In this document: piece after piece, positions 47,181-56,391 of the stretch
How positions within the stretch are numbered: position 1 is the first letter of the stretch
Layout: each line of letters starts with the position of its first letter
Assembly (NCBI GenBank): GCA_963848175.1
Contig: CAWKCO010000011.1
Span: 248,001-312,000, forward strand
Direction of reading: 5' to 3'
Source: JAMZMI01 sp963848175
GTDB taxonomy: Bacteria; Bacteroidota; Bacteroidia; Cytophagales; Cyclobacteriaceae
Length of the DNA stretch: 64,000 nucleotides
Position numbers and translations under genes: made by a program
The notes under the pieces: model-generated
Told to the model about the DNA's origin: nothing
The model's input: only the letters and a program-made list of their open reading frames with translations
The model's database searches: none

Positions 47181-47217
47181 GCTCTCCGAAAAGAAACCAA
47201 AAAAGGGGCTGTGGAGC

Positions 47218-47246
47218 TTTTCGCCCTTGTTGGTGTTATCACCAAC
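47218..47246. repeat. Dispersed hairpin repeat (TTGTTGGTG family), copy 2
   Basis: Matches 37703-37731 at 28 of 29 bases. 38 bp after the beta-helix gene; the stretch to 47354 has no gene. Confidence 0.75.
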
Positions 47247-47354
47247 CAGTCTTATGACCAGTTCAAGTATCGTCTCCCAACCAACGATCACCAAATTGGC
47301 ATCCATTTTAATAACAACAGACGGCTAAAATCAAACGAACATCATAGGAACCAA

Positions 47355-47379
47355 AAAAGGAGCATTAAGCCCCTTTTTA
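47355..47379 (+). terminator. Hairpin terminator between convergent genes
   Basis: AAAAAGGAGC / GCCCCTTTTT stem with one mismatch and a 5-nt loop, followed by a T-rich tract (TTTTTTTT a few bases on). Can also serve the tpx transcript from the other side. Confidence 0.6.
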
Positions 47380-47407
47380 AATGTTTTTTTTGCTAAAGAT
47401 TAAACTC

Positions 47408-47905
47408 TTACAAAGCCGCTATTGCCGCATCGTAATTTGGTTCGTCTACCGTCTCTGGCACCAGCTCCGAATACTTCACATTTCCATCCTCACCTACTAC
47501 CACAATAGATCGGGCATTCACGCCTTTAAGTGGGCCATCCACGATCAAAACACCATAATCTTTGGCAAAAGAATCGTTTCTGAAAGTAGACAACATCTCT
47601 ACATTTTCGATTCCCTCTGCTCCGCAAAATCTTCCTTGAGCAAATGGCAAATCTGCCGAGATGCACAACACTACTGTGTTATCGAGCGAAGACGCTTTTT
47701 CGTTAAATTTCCTAACTGAGGTAGCGCAAGTGCCGGTATCCACACTTGGGAAAATATTGAGGATCACCTTTTTTCCTTTAAAATCCGAAAGACCAGCTTC
47801 AGACAAATCTGTTTTCACCAATTTGAAATCAGCAGCTTTGGCGCCATTCTTTGGCAAATCTCCGACGGTATTGATTGCGTTTCCTTTAAGTGTAATTTGA
47901 GCCAT
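47408..47905 (-). CDS. tpx: Thiol peroxidase
   Basis: 165 residues, the usual Tpx length. Peroxidatic Cys in FPSVDTGTCATSVRKF and resolving Cys in FAQGRFCGAEGIENV are both present. Reduces H2O2 and organic peroxides with thioredoxin in the periplasm or cytoplasm; no signal peptide here. Single gene, divergent from the MFS gene. Confidence 0.95.
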   Translation of the reverse strand: MAQITLKGNAINTVGDLPKNGAKAADFKLVKTDLSEAGLSDFKGKKVILNIFPSVDTGTCATSVRKFNEKASSLDNTVVLCISADLPFAQGRFCGAEGIENVEMLSTFRNDSFAKDYGVLIVDGPLKGVNARSIVVVGEDGNVKYSELVPETVDEPNYDAAIAAL

Positions 47906-48063
47906 GTTAATATCTGTTTTTTTTGAGTAACGAACACAAGTTTAGATTGTTCCGAAAGAAAAAGAATATCGTTCCACGAAAAATCTTCTCTTAATAAAAT
48001 AACACCACCCATTCTGAACCCATCGGCGGGTTCTTTAGTTTTGCATGGAAATTACTTTCTCTT

Positions 48064-49302
48064 ATGAGCCAAAGTGCCAGCACACCAAGTGCCTTCTCTC
48101 CATATCACCGTTTTGTTATCGCCATTCTAGCCATCGTTCAATTTACGGTCGTACTAGACTTTATGGTGCTCTCTCCTCTTAGCGCCATACTACTAGATGA
48201 ACTCAGCATCACCACCGTTCAGTTTGGTCTTGTAGTGTCGGCTTATGCATTTAGTGCAGGTGCTTCAGGCTTGCTCGCTGCTGGTTTTGCCGACAAGTTT
48301 GACCGCAAAAAGCTACTTATCTTCTTCTACTCGGGTTTCATACTTGGCACACTTTTTTGTGGCTTGGCCCCCACTTATAATTTTCTCTTGATTGCTCGTA
48401 TCATCACAGGGATTTTTGGTGGAGTGATGAGCGCAGTGAGTTATGCTATCATCACAGATCTTTTCCCTCTCGAGAAGAGAGGTCGCGTGATGGGATTTGT
48501 GCAAATGGCCTTTGCAGCAAGCCAGATCCTGGGTATTCCTTTCGGCTTATATCTAGCCACGCATTTTGGTTGGCACTCCCCTTTTCTATTGATAGTAGGT
48601 TTAAGTTTGATAGTGATCACCACAGTTATTATCTATCTCAAACCTGTAGACGAACATCTAAAACTTCAGGTGAAACAAAATCCATTCGGGCATTTATTCA
48701 GAACACTCTCTAACCCACGTTATTTGCGCGGTTTTGGGGTAACAGTATTTCTAGCCACTGGTGGGTTTATGCTCATGCCGTTTGGTAGTGCTTTCAGTGT
48801 CAACAATCTAGGTATTTCCCTCACAGATTTGCCATTGGTCTATATGATCACAGGCATGTTTACCATTTTTGCTGGCCCCTTGGCGGGAAAACTCAGTGAT
48901 CGTTTCGGGAAATACCGTCTTTTTTGGATGGGTTCTATCCTAACAATCGTCATGGTAACGATCTATTGTAGCTTGGGTATTACCCCTATATGGTTGGTAA
49001 TCATATTAAACGTGATTTTGTTTATTGGTATCACAGCCAGAATGATTTCCTCACAGGCACTCATGACCGCCATTCCTGCGCCGGCAGATCGCGGGGCGTT
49101 TATGGGCATCAACTCCTCCATCATGCAAATCTCAGGAGGTGTAGCGTCGGCCATCGCCGGAATGATCATTGTGCAGACCGAAAGTGGAGAATTGCTTCAT
49201 TATCCTACTTTGGGGCATGTAGTTAATGTAACTATCGTAATTACCGTAGTTTTGATGTTTTTCATTAACAGAATGGTTTTTAATGATCAAAAACCTAATT
49301 AA
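48064..49302 (+). CDS. Major facilitator superfamily transporter
   Basis: 412 residues with 12 predicted helices. Motif A GFADKFDRKKLLIFFY between helices 2 and 3 and its repeat GKLSDRFGKYRLFWMG after helix 8; RGRVMGFVQMAFAASQILGIPFG resembles drug/arabinose efflux members. Probably a proton-driven exporter. Substrate unknown. Confidence 0.87.
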   Translation: MSQSASTPSAFSPYHRFVIAILAIVQFTVVLDFMVLSPLSAILLDELSITTVQFGLVVSAYAFSAGASGLLAAGFADKFDRKKLLIFFYSGFILGTLFCGLAPTYNFLLIARIITGIFGGVMSAVSYAIITDLFPLEKRGRVMGFVQMAFAASQILGIPFGLYLATHFGWHSPFLLIVGLSLIVITTVIIYLKPVDEHLKLQVKQNPFGHLFRTLSNPRYLRGFGVTVFLATGGFMLMPFGSAFSVNNLGISLTDLPLVYMITGMFTIFAGPLAGKLSDRFGKYRLFWMGSILTIVMVTIYCSLGITPIWLVIILNVILFIGITARMISSQALMTAIPAPADRGAFMGINSSIMQISGGVASAIAGMIIVQTESGELLHYPTLGHVVNVTIVITVVLMFFINRMVFNDQKPN

Positions 49303-49306
49303 ATTA

Positions 49307-49471
49307 TCATTTAGGCACTTGTTGTCGCAAATCACTTTTAGCCCTTAGTTCACGGAAGAATTCTTTTCGTTGTTCTGAAGTTAAATTTTCTAATTCAGCA
49401 TTCATCTTATCTCTTATGACTCTTAAATCCTTTACCAAGCCTTTAACAGTCGTTACTTTTTCGCTAATCAT
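49307..49471 (-). CDS. Small antitoxin-like protein downstream of a PIN gene
   Basis: 54 residues: MISEKVTTVKGLVKDLRVIR, DKMNAELENLTSEQRKEFF, RELRAKSDLRQQVPK. Charged, helical, easily missed because of its size. It overlaps the PIN gene end by 8 nt (49464-49471). Likely the antitoxin; this toxin-first order is unusual but known. Confidence 0.6.
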   Translation of the reverse strand: MISEKVTTVKGLVKDLRVIRDKMNAELENLTSEQRKEFFRELRAKSDLRQQVPK

Positions 49472-49922
49472 AATTGAAAATTTCTTTAGGCGTTCGTATT
49501 TCTAATATAGGATATCCAAGCTTTAAATTTACAGAGTTGTATCCCCTAATTCTGTCAATGTTCACAATGTGTTTAAAGTTCCAACTGGCTAGAATGTCTG
49601 CCTTATTAATGGTTGCAAGAGCTATATGAGTACAATCGGCATAGCTTGTTTTACCAACAACTTTTTCAGCTATATAAGTGTCCGCCAGTCGTTCTACTTC
49701 TTCGGTTACATTGACGTATTGCACACCCTGATTCAAAATTTTGTCAAAGAGTTGTCTAACGAACATAGGAGCACCAGAAAGTTCTTCTTCCAGCAATTCA
49801 GAAACAATAACTATTATGCCTTCATTTGTTATCCTTTCGAAAAATGGAATGGTATTAGCGGAAAATTCTTCGTCAAAATACCCTCCAAATACGGAAGTAT
49901 CCAAATATGCAGATTTGATCAT
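49464..49922 (-). CDS. PIN-domain ribonuclease (VapC-like toxin)
   Basis: 152 residues from ATG 49922 (the longer frame upstream lacks coding character). AYLDTSVFGGYFDEEF (first acidic residue), VIVSELLEEEL and SYADCTHIALATINKADILASWNFKHI (later Asp pair) give the PIN active site. It cleaves RNA when free of its antitoxin. 79 bp from and divergent to dinB. Confidence 0.8.
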   Translation of the reverse strand: MIKSAYLDTSVFGGYFDEEFSANTIPFFERITNEGIIVIVSELLEEELSGAPMFVRQLFDKILNQGVQYVNVTEEVERLADTYIAEKVVGKTSYADCTHIALATINKADILASWNFKHIVNIDRIRGYNSVNLKLGYPILEIRTPKEIFNYD

Positions 49923-50001
49923 AATCAAAGTTACAAGATAATACGTACAGATGCCAGTGACTTCCATTCCACACATAACCCCAGATAAAGAACATCTAGA
50001 C

Positions 50002-51091
50002 ATGCAATCTGCTCCCATCCGTAAAATTATCCATATCGACATGGATGCGTTTTTTGCTTCTGTGGAACAGCAGGACAATCCTGAGCTAAGAGGCAAACCT
50101 GTAGCCGTAGGCGGAAACAGCGAACGTGGCGTAGTAGCGGCTGCAAGCTATGAAGCCCGAAAATTTGGGGTAAAATCGGCCATGGCTTCTTCCATAGCTG
50201 CGCGGCAGTGTCCCAATCTTATCTTCGTGCCACCAAGGTTTGATCGCTACAAAGAAATTTCCAGTGTTATTCGAGAGGTGTTTTTTGAATATACCGATCT
50301 GGTTGAGCCGCTGAGTCTTGATGAAGCCTATCTCGACGTAACTACCAATAAGCCTGGTCTAGCATCAGCCACACACATAGCAAAGGAAATCAAAAAGAAA
50401 ATAAAAGAACGCACAGGCCTCACCGCTTCGGCAGGCATTTCATATAATAAGTTTTTGGCCAAAATAGCGTCTGACATGGATAAGCCCGATGGGCTTTATG
50501 TCATCCTCCCAAAAGACGCGATGGAGTTCTTGCGCACACTTAAAGTTTCCAAGTTTTTTGGTATCGGAAAAACCACGGCAGAAAAAATGAAAATGGCTGG
50601 AATCTTCACTGGTGGAGACCTCAGAAAAAAATCACTCGAAGACCTCACCCTCAGGTACGCAAAGTCAGGCAACTACTATTATCAAATTTGCCGCGGCATT
50701 GACAATCGTGAAGTTCAGCCTGACAGAGAACGCAAGTCGATCAGTGCAGAAAACACCTTTGAAAAAAACCTGATGTCGCTCAAAGAAATTAAAAAGGAGA
50801 TCACACACATAGCCCAAACCACCTATCGTCGATATGAAAAAATAGGAAAAACAGGAAGAACTGTGACCATCAAAGTCAAGTATGGAGATTTTAAACAAAT
50901 CACCAGAAGCAATACTCTTTCCACTAACATCTCATCGCTCGACCAACTGCTGGAAGCTGCTCCTGGGCTTATTAAATTCCAATCTGCTAAATGAAGCAGG
51001 AATACGGCTGCTAGGTGTAGGCATTAGCAACTTTCATGAAGAAGCAATTGTGATCAGGCCATCTACACTTCAGCTGACTCTGGGGTTTTGA
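50002..51091 (+). CDS. dinB: DNA polymerase IV (Y-family), frameshifted near the C-terminus
   Basis: From ATG 50002: IIHIDMDAFFASVEQ (first metal Asp), SYEARKFGVKSAMAS, SLDEAYLDVT (catalytic Asp-Glu), ASAGISYNKFLAKIASD, and KFFGIGKTTAEKM (HhH thumb). The little-finger domain runs to about residue 325, then frame 1 ends FQSAK at 50994. The natural tail NLLNEAGIRLLGVGISNF to LTLGF continues in the next frame to 51091, so a one-base shift lies near 50970. The tail ends in a hydrophobic clamp-binding type sequence. A second decayed copy of this tail lies at 52528-52623. Confidence 0.9.
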
Positions 51092-51241
51092 AGAGAAACC
51101 ACACGCGCATTGCAAAAGGAAAATGAGAAGTAATAATACGCATTGAGATTTTAAAATCTACATTCACCCCACTAATAAAGAGGTTAAAAAATGATAAGGT
51201 ATCTTTCTGAATTACACCGAATTGAAATAAAATCTGGAGGA

Positions 51242-52276
51242 TTATTCCTTTACCAGTTCATAAATTGTATCTGATAGTTCATGAACATTTCGATTTTTCT
51301 GATTTGTTAAAATGACAATGATGAGATCCTCTGCTTGCGTATATCGGGCGATACATTCATAATTACCAGCTGAACCATGATGCGTGTGAGCCATCAAAGA
51401 ACCATCTTCCCAGATAACCTGGCCTAACGGAGATTCAAACCCTTCCCCATCCTTAACCTTGGTAGAAAGAAATTCCAAAGACTCCCCACCAACAAGCGCA
51501 TAAGAATTCAATGCCATAAACCAAGTGCTTATATCATGGGTGGTAGAAGTAAATAAAAAACCAGGAACACTAAGTCCGTAACTGTCCTCCTTAAAATCTG
51601 AGTTGAAAGGAATGGCCATTAATGTCTTGTCTACATAAGGATATTGATCTTTTATAATAGTGTGATTTAAGCCTGCAATGGCGAAAATGTTTTCATCTAC
51701 ATATCGAGAAAAAGATTTCTGAGATATGTTCTCAACGATTTTCTCCAGAAGTAACGGACTATAATTGGTATATAAATAGTCCGTGCCAGGTTCAAATTCC
51801 AGCGTTTCAATATTATGCAAATCATTGAAAAGAATAGAATCATTAATGACTAGACCTTTTCCAAAATATTCATCCCAGCGGATCGTTGGCAACCCGCCCG
51901 AATATTGCAACAGATGCTGGATGGTTATTTTTTCAGACCATTGAGGTAACTCGGAGACATATTGCGAAAGGGGGTCTTCGAGTTTGAGTAGGCCTTTTTC
52001 TTTCAATTGCATGATGGCAACTGCTGGAAATTCCTTAAAAATAGAACCAATTTCAAACCGATGTTCTTTCGTTAGAAGGTCACTTTTAGAACCGTCTGTA
52101 TAACCAAAAGACTTTTCGTAAAGCGTTTTTCCATTTTGTTTCACTAAAACATTACCATTTAAACCTCCTTCCTGATGTTTTTGTGTCAGATATGCATCGA
52201 TTTTATTCGTGTTTTTGCAACTCAATAATGTGGTAGACAAACAGAATAAAAACAAACAGTGAATAAGTAACTTCAT
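51242..52276 (-). CDS. Serine hydrolase of the beta-lactamase/class C family, lipoprotein
   Basis: 344 residues from ATG 52276 (52285 also possible). Lipoprotein signal MKLLIHCLFLFCLSTTLLSC. Motifs of class C/penicillin-binding-like hydrolases: SxxK in FEIGSIFKEF, YxN in DYLYTNYSPL, HxG-type in AHTHHGSAGNYE. Likely a D-aminopeptidase, esterase or peptidase in the periplasm. It lies between dinB's tail and a second dinB tail remnant, so it looks inserted. Confidence 0.85.
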   Translation of the reverse strand: MKLLIHCLFLFCLSTTLLSCKNTNKIDAYLTQKHQEGGLNGNVLVKQNGKTLYEKSFGYTDGSKSDLLTKEHRFEIGSIFKEFPAVAIMQLKEKGLLKLEDPLSQYVSELPQWSEKITIQHLLQYSGGLPTIRWDEYFGKGLVINDSILFNDLHNIETLEFEPGTDYLYTNYSPLLLEKIVENISQKSFSRYVDENIFAIAGLNHTIIKDQYPYVDKTLMAIPFNSDFKEDSYGLSVPGFLFTSTTHDISTWFMALNSYALVGGESLEFLSTKVKDGEGFESPLGQVIWEDGSLMAHTHHGSAGNYECIARYTQAEDLIIVILTNQKNRNVHELSDTIYELVKE

Positions 52277-52527
52277 TCTGGACATTCTCGATGGTTTTAG
52301 TAAAACTAACAATTGGTTTTCAATTAGCCAGAGAAACTGAGATACCATACAGTCTAGTAGACCATTTGTAGATCTTCAGAACCTGCTTAAGACAGGGCGA
52401 TAGTTCTTTTTAAGTGTTCCAATGAATACGATGACCATTCTCATCTAAAGAGACAACACCATTCACTTCGGTATCAGAATCACTTCTGATATGAATAATA
52501 AAACAATTAGTAAACTTAGATCTGCAC

Positions 52528-52623
52528 AATGAAGCAGGCGAAAGGTTACTCAGTCTGGGCATCAGCAATTGTCATAATGATGACAAAGTATCGATAGGTC
52601 ATAGAACACATTTTGGGGTTTTA
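52528..52623 (+). pseudogene. Decayed second copy of the dinB 3' end
   Basis: Reads LHNEAGERLLSLGISNCHNDD against the dinB tail LLNEAGIRLLGVGISNFHEE. Shared DNA includes AATGAAGCAGG and GGGGTTTT at the end. No start and no rest of the gene. The remaining gap 52286-52663 has nothing else recognisable. Confidence 0.65.
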
Positions 52624-52663
52624 ACTCATCAAATCGAAACTTCTTTCAGCTATTTGCACACTA

Positions 52664-52681
52664 ATATACCAATCGGTATAT
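52664..52681. promoter_or_regulatory. TetR operator 1
   Basis: Palindrome ATATACC-AATC-GGTATAT, ending 4 bp before the TetR ATG. Same core recurs inverted at 53298-53311. Confidence 0.75.
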
Positions 52682-52685
52682 TTGC

Positions 52686-53279
52686 ATGATGCGAGACCCA
52701 CAGCTTACCAAAGATTTGATTATTGCGAAAGCAATGCCCCTCTTCAATACGCAGGGATATCGCGCTACCTCCATTTCAGACATTACCAAAGCGACGGGAA
52801 TGACCAAAGGTGCGATCTATGGCAATTTTGAGAACAAAGACGCTGTAGCTGTGGCTGCCTATGAAACCGCCGCGTTGAAAGTAATGGCAGAGATCAGGGA
52901 TAGGATCAAGGCCGCACCTACTGCTCCCCTCAAGCTCAAAGCCATTGCGTCTTATTATGGGGAATATTTTTATAATCCGCCTGTGGAAGGAGGATGTCCG
53001 GTGATCAATACCGCCATTGAGGCTGATGACAACCACCCCCAATTGAGGATCAAAGTGGTAGAAACGATGACAATGATCAAAGAGTCTATTACAAAAATTG
53101 TCAAAAGAGGTATCTCAGAAGGTCAGATAAAAAGTAATACTGACACTATGGCCTTTGTGAATGTTTTTTATGCATCCATCAAAGGAGCCATACTCATATC
53201 ACAAGTAGAAAATGACACCACGACCTACACCTTCGTACGGCAGCATTTGTGGGCTCTGATCCACGAGATAAGTAACTGA
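52686..53279 (+). CDS. TetR/AcrR-family regulator of the adjacent hydrolase
   Basis: 197 residues. HTH in GYRATSISDITKATGMTKGAIYGNFENKDAVA is a classical TetR signature; the C-terminal domain has GGCPVINTAIEADD, as in TetR_C_ subfamilies sensing small electrophiles or lipids. Operators before it and before the hydrolase point to repression of both. Confidence 0.9.
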   Translation: MMRDPQLTKDLIIAKAMPLFNTQGYRATSISDITKATGMTKGAIYGNFENKDAVAVAAYETAALKVMAEIRDRIKAAPTAPLKLKAIASYYGEYFYNPPVEGGCPVINTAIEADDNHPQLRIKVVETMTMIKESITKIVKRGISEGQIKSNTDTMAFVNVFYASIKGAILISQVENDTTTYTFVRQHLWALIHEISN

Positions 53280-53297
53280 TATTTTTTATCCATTAAA

Positions 53298-53311
53298 ATA
53301 CCGATTGGTAT
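53298..53311. promoter_or_regulatory. TetR operator 2, overlapping the hydrolase start region
   Basis: ATACC-GATT-GGTAT, the reverse complement of the core of operator 1, ending one base before the hydrolase ATG at 53312. Confidence 0.72.
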
Positions 53312-54231
53312 ATGAAAGAAAAAACGAAGATTATAGACACCCATCAGGCAGATCGCACGAAATATGCAGATCGCCCAATCAAAACGAGCTGGCAAATGGA
53401 AGCTTTGAAAAAAAGCCTACAGGTTGTGCAACACCTATCCCCTGCACTAAGCTCCCGTGTGATATGGCATCATTTCACAAAACCAGGAAAACCAAAGTTC
53501 ACCGAACCGCAACGTGCTTTAATGGCACAGGCGCAAACTCAGGAAATGAATTATCATGGTTACAGTGTAACCTCCTACCGATGGGGTACATCTGGCCCAA
53601 AGTACTACTCGCACATGGCTGGCGTTCGAAAACTGCGGATTTTAGACGTATGATCGAAGCTTTTCTTGCGCAAGGTTATGTGGTGGAAGGAATAGATATG
53701 AAAGCACACGGCGCATCGGAGGGCAAGCACACCGCTTTGCCAGAGTTTCGAGATATGCTGAAAGCACACTATGTAAAAAATGCACCTTATCAGGCTGTGA
53801 TAGGTTACTCAATGGGAGGAGCAGCCACTGGTATTATGTTGAGTGAGCTCTCTCCGGCACTCCATCCTGCCAAAGTTTTTCTGATTGCTACGCCCCCATA
53901 CGTTAAACATTATTTCAAAACAGCTGTGACACATGCTGGCTGCAATGATCAAACTTATGAAGAGCTTTGCAACCTTGTAGAGAAGGAATACAATCAGTCG
54001 ATCGAGTACTTCGACTTGACTAAAAAATCACTAGAGCTGGCCGACACCAACATCCATTTTGTATATGATGAAAATGATAGCGTAGTACCGTTTGATCAGG
54101 GAGAGCAGCTTCGTGCACACTTTCCAAACAGCCACTTGCTTCACACCAAGGGTATAGGACACTATCGCATCATTGCCCAGCAAGAGGTGATCGATTATAT
54201 CTTGGAAGAAATGAGAATTTTGAACGAGTAG
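53312..54231 (+). CDS. Alpha/beta-fold hydrolase, frameshifted
   Basis: From ATG 53312: MKEKTKIIDTHQADRTKYAD to SYRWGTSGPK, then the next frame carries VLLAHGWRSKTADFRRM (oxyanion HGW), VIGYSMGGAATG (nucleophile Ser), ENDSVVPFDQG (Asp) and KGIGHYRI (His). One lost A in CCCAAAGTAC near 53600 explains the shift. Intact length about 306 residues. Substrate unknown; regulated by the TetR gene in front. Confidence 0.83.
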
Positions 54232-54285
54232 CACAAATCCAGCGAAAATCCTAATCCCGAACATTGCTTATTGCGCACTGGCGCC

Positions 54286-54333
54286 ATACCTTCGTATCTG
54301 GTATGATCAACACAAAAGACTACACCATCATCG
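54286..54333. repeat. Orphan 5' end of the 55431 gene (48-bp direct repeat, left copy)
   Basis: Matches 55414-55461 at 42 of 48 bases and includes a start codon: MINTKDYTIIVT then a stop. The Rpn gene lies between the two copies. Confidence 0.85.
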
Positions 54334-54382
54334 TTACTTGACAGACTGTGAGTTACGATCTTTAAAATATCACTCATCACCT

Positions 54383-55223
54383 ATGGGGGATTACGACAGA
54401 ATCATCAAAGAAAACATTGAAGCCATTCTCATGGCTTTGGGCAAAAGACTTCTGGGATTTGAAATAAAAAACCATCAGCCAATCTCAGAAAAACTGCAAG
54501 TGACCATAGAGCGAGTGCCAGATTTTTTGAAAAAAGTGACTTTAGAGGATGATAAAGAAATTATTCTCCATCTGGAATTTCAGCGCAATGATGAGCCTGA
54601 GATGGTTTATCGTATGACGGAGTATAGAGCTATTATTCAGAGGAAATACAAAATGCCTGTGCGCCAGTATGTGATCTATCTAGGTACTGACAAACCAATG
54701 ATGAGAACACAACTATTGCCAGAAGAGCAAATATTGGGTTTTGAAATAAAAAACATCCACGACATCCCAGTGAACCAAGTTTTGGAATCCGATGTTCCTG
54801 AAGAGATTCTACTTTCGATCCTCACAGACTATCCTGAAGCAGATGCGGAGCAAGTCATCGCTAGAATTATTCACAAACTCAAGCAAGTAGCTCCCAATGA
54901 TTCAGATTTTAAAAAGAGCTTACAGCAGTTGATTACATTGAGTAGAATACGTAAATTAGAGTCGGATCGCCGCAGCGAAACAAACAGAAAAACAGATAGA
55001 AGCCATGCCAATCACCTACGATATTGAAACAGATCATCTGTACAAAAAAGGGATTAGTCAGGGGATTAGTCAAGGGATTAGTCAAGGGATTAGTCAAGGG
55101 ATTAGTCAAGGAATAGAAATAATGATTGCAAGCTTGCTCAAACAATCAGATATGCCGATAGAACAAATTGCCCAAGTACCTATCGATACGGTCATCAGAA
55201 TTAGTGATAGTTTGAAAAAGTAA
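54383..55223 (+). CDS. Rpn-family (PD-(D/E)XK) nuclease/putative transposase, frameshifted
   Basis: From ATG 54383: MGDYDRIIKENIEAILMALG, the nuclease core with EIILHLEFQRNDEPEMVYR (ExQ/K type), QYVIYLGTDKPMM and the usual helical C-terminal half. The first frame ends at 55027. The second frame restores AAAKQTEKQIEAMPITYDIE, five GISQ repeats and ASLLKQSDMPIEQIAQ. The shift lies near 54960 at GAGTCGG. Rpn proteins promote recombination and move horizontally. Confidence 0.8.
55051..55110. repeat. 12-bp tandem repeat coding GISQ units in the Rpn gene
   Basis: GGGATTAGTCAA repeated about five times. Such variable GxxQG tracts are characteristic of Rpn C-termini. Confidence 0.9.
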
Positions 55224-55413
55224 GTAACCCAATTGACTTCAGAAATAGGTCAAGCTCTGATTCATCAACCAATCGATTTCCATTACGAAATATAAATTTG
55301 CTTATAACGCTTAAGGACACATTATTCATTTTGTAAATAAAGGAGTTCCTTACTTCCAGATCAATCAGGTATACATAAAACTCACCCCAGGCCATATTTC
55401 TCCTCGATATCAA

Positions 55414-55461
55414 ATACCTTCGCTTTAGGTATGATCAACACCAAAGACTACACTATCATCG
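55414..55461. repeat. 48-bp direct repeat, right copy (true 5' end of the glycosyltransferase-like gene)
   Basis: Pairs with 54286-54333; it begins 17 bp before the ATG at 55431. Confidence 0.85.
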
Positions 55462-56276
55462 CCATGTCATGTGACTCCTATTCTGACATTTGGCCTTATT
55501 TTGCCAAATGTTGGGATCGATTCTGGCCTGATTGCCCGTTTGACACTTATTTGATTTCGGAGGAAAAGGAGTTTAAGCATGAGCGAATTGGGAATATAAG
55601 AATTGGTAGAAAAGTAGGCTGGTCAGACATGCTGTTGGAAGCGCTAAAACAGATTAACTCAAAGCACATCATCTACATGCAGGAAGATTACCTTCTCAAA
55701 GGTGAAACCAACATATTTAAACTGAACGAATTTTTAGCTGCTTATGAAAAGCTAAATGCAGCCTATCTACGCTTATTTCCTTGGCCAAATGCAGACAAAC
55801 CCTTAGCTGATTTTCCAGAATTGGGAACGATCAACAACGAAACTCCCTATCGAACATCATTACAGTGTGCGGTATGGGACGCTTCTGTTCTTAAGCAACT
55901 TACCCATAACGGAGAAAGTGGTTGGGATTTTGAAGAAAAGTCTGTTGAGCGTTCCTCTCATGTAGATCGGCCTTTCCTAAGTGTAAATGCACCAGTCAAA
56001 TGGGAGAATATGAATGATCATCACCATGTCATTGATTATTTTGCCACTGCTGTGTTGCACGGAAAATGGATGAGGGAAGCCATTGTTACTTTTAGAAAAC
56101 TTGGAGTTGTGATTCCTCCTGGCAATAGAGGTGTTTTGAATAGATGGGATTATTGGTACAACAAAAGGAAACATAATAATTCACCCAAGCTTAAAATCAA
56201 ATTTTTGCTTTTCTTAAACAAGAATATATTCAATTCAAAGATTGGAAAAAAAATTTGTGATAAGTTATACTTCTAA
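55431..56276 (+). CDS. Glycosyltransferase-like protein of a surface polysaccharide cluster
   Basis: 281 residues. TIIAMSCDSYSDIWPYFAKCWDRFWPDCP and the DxD-like KHIIYMQEDYLL are typical of a GT-A-like Bacteroidota family in capsule and O-antigen clusters; LQCAVWDASVLKQLT and WDFEEKSVERS follow. First gene of the plus-strand cluster. Confidence 0.7.
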   Translation: MINTKDYTIIAMSCDSYSDIWPYFAKCWDRFWPDCPFDTYLISEEKEFKHERIGNIRIGRKVGWSDMLLEALKQINSKHIIYMQEDYLLKGETNIFKLNEFLAAYEKLNAAYLRLFPWPNADKPLADFPELGTINNETPYRTSLQCAVWDASVLKQLTHNGESGWDFEEKSVERSSHVDRPFLSVNAPVKWENMNDHHHVIDYFATAVLHGKWMREAIVTFRKLGVVIPPGNRGVLNRWDYWYNKRKHNNSPKLKIKFLLFLNKNIFNSKIGKKICDKLYF

Positions 56277-56391
56277 ACGCGCCAGAAACTGATTCTTCTG
56301 TGTCTATCTGGAATTAATTAAAGCTAATTCTAGCTCAGAATAAAAAGTCAAAGTTATACTGGACTATTTTTGGAAGCTTTCTAATGGAAAA

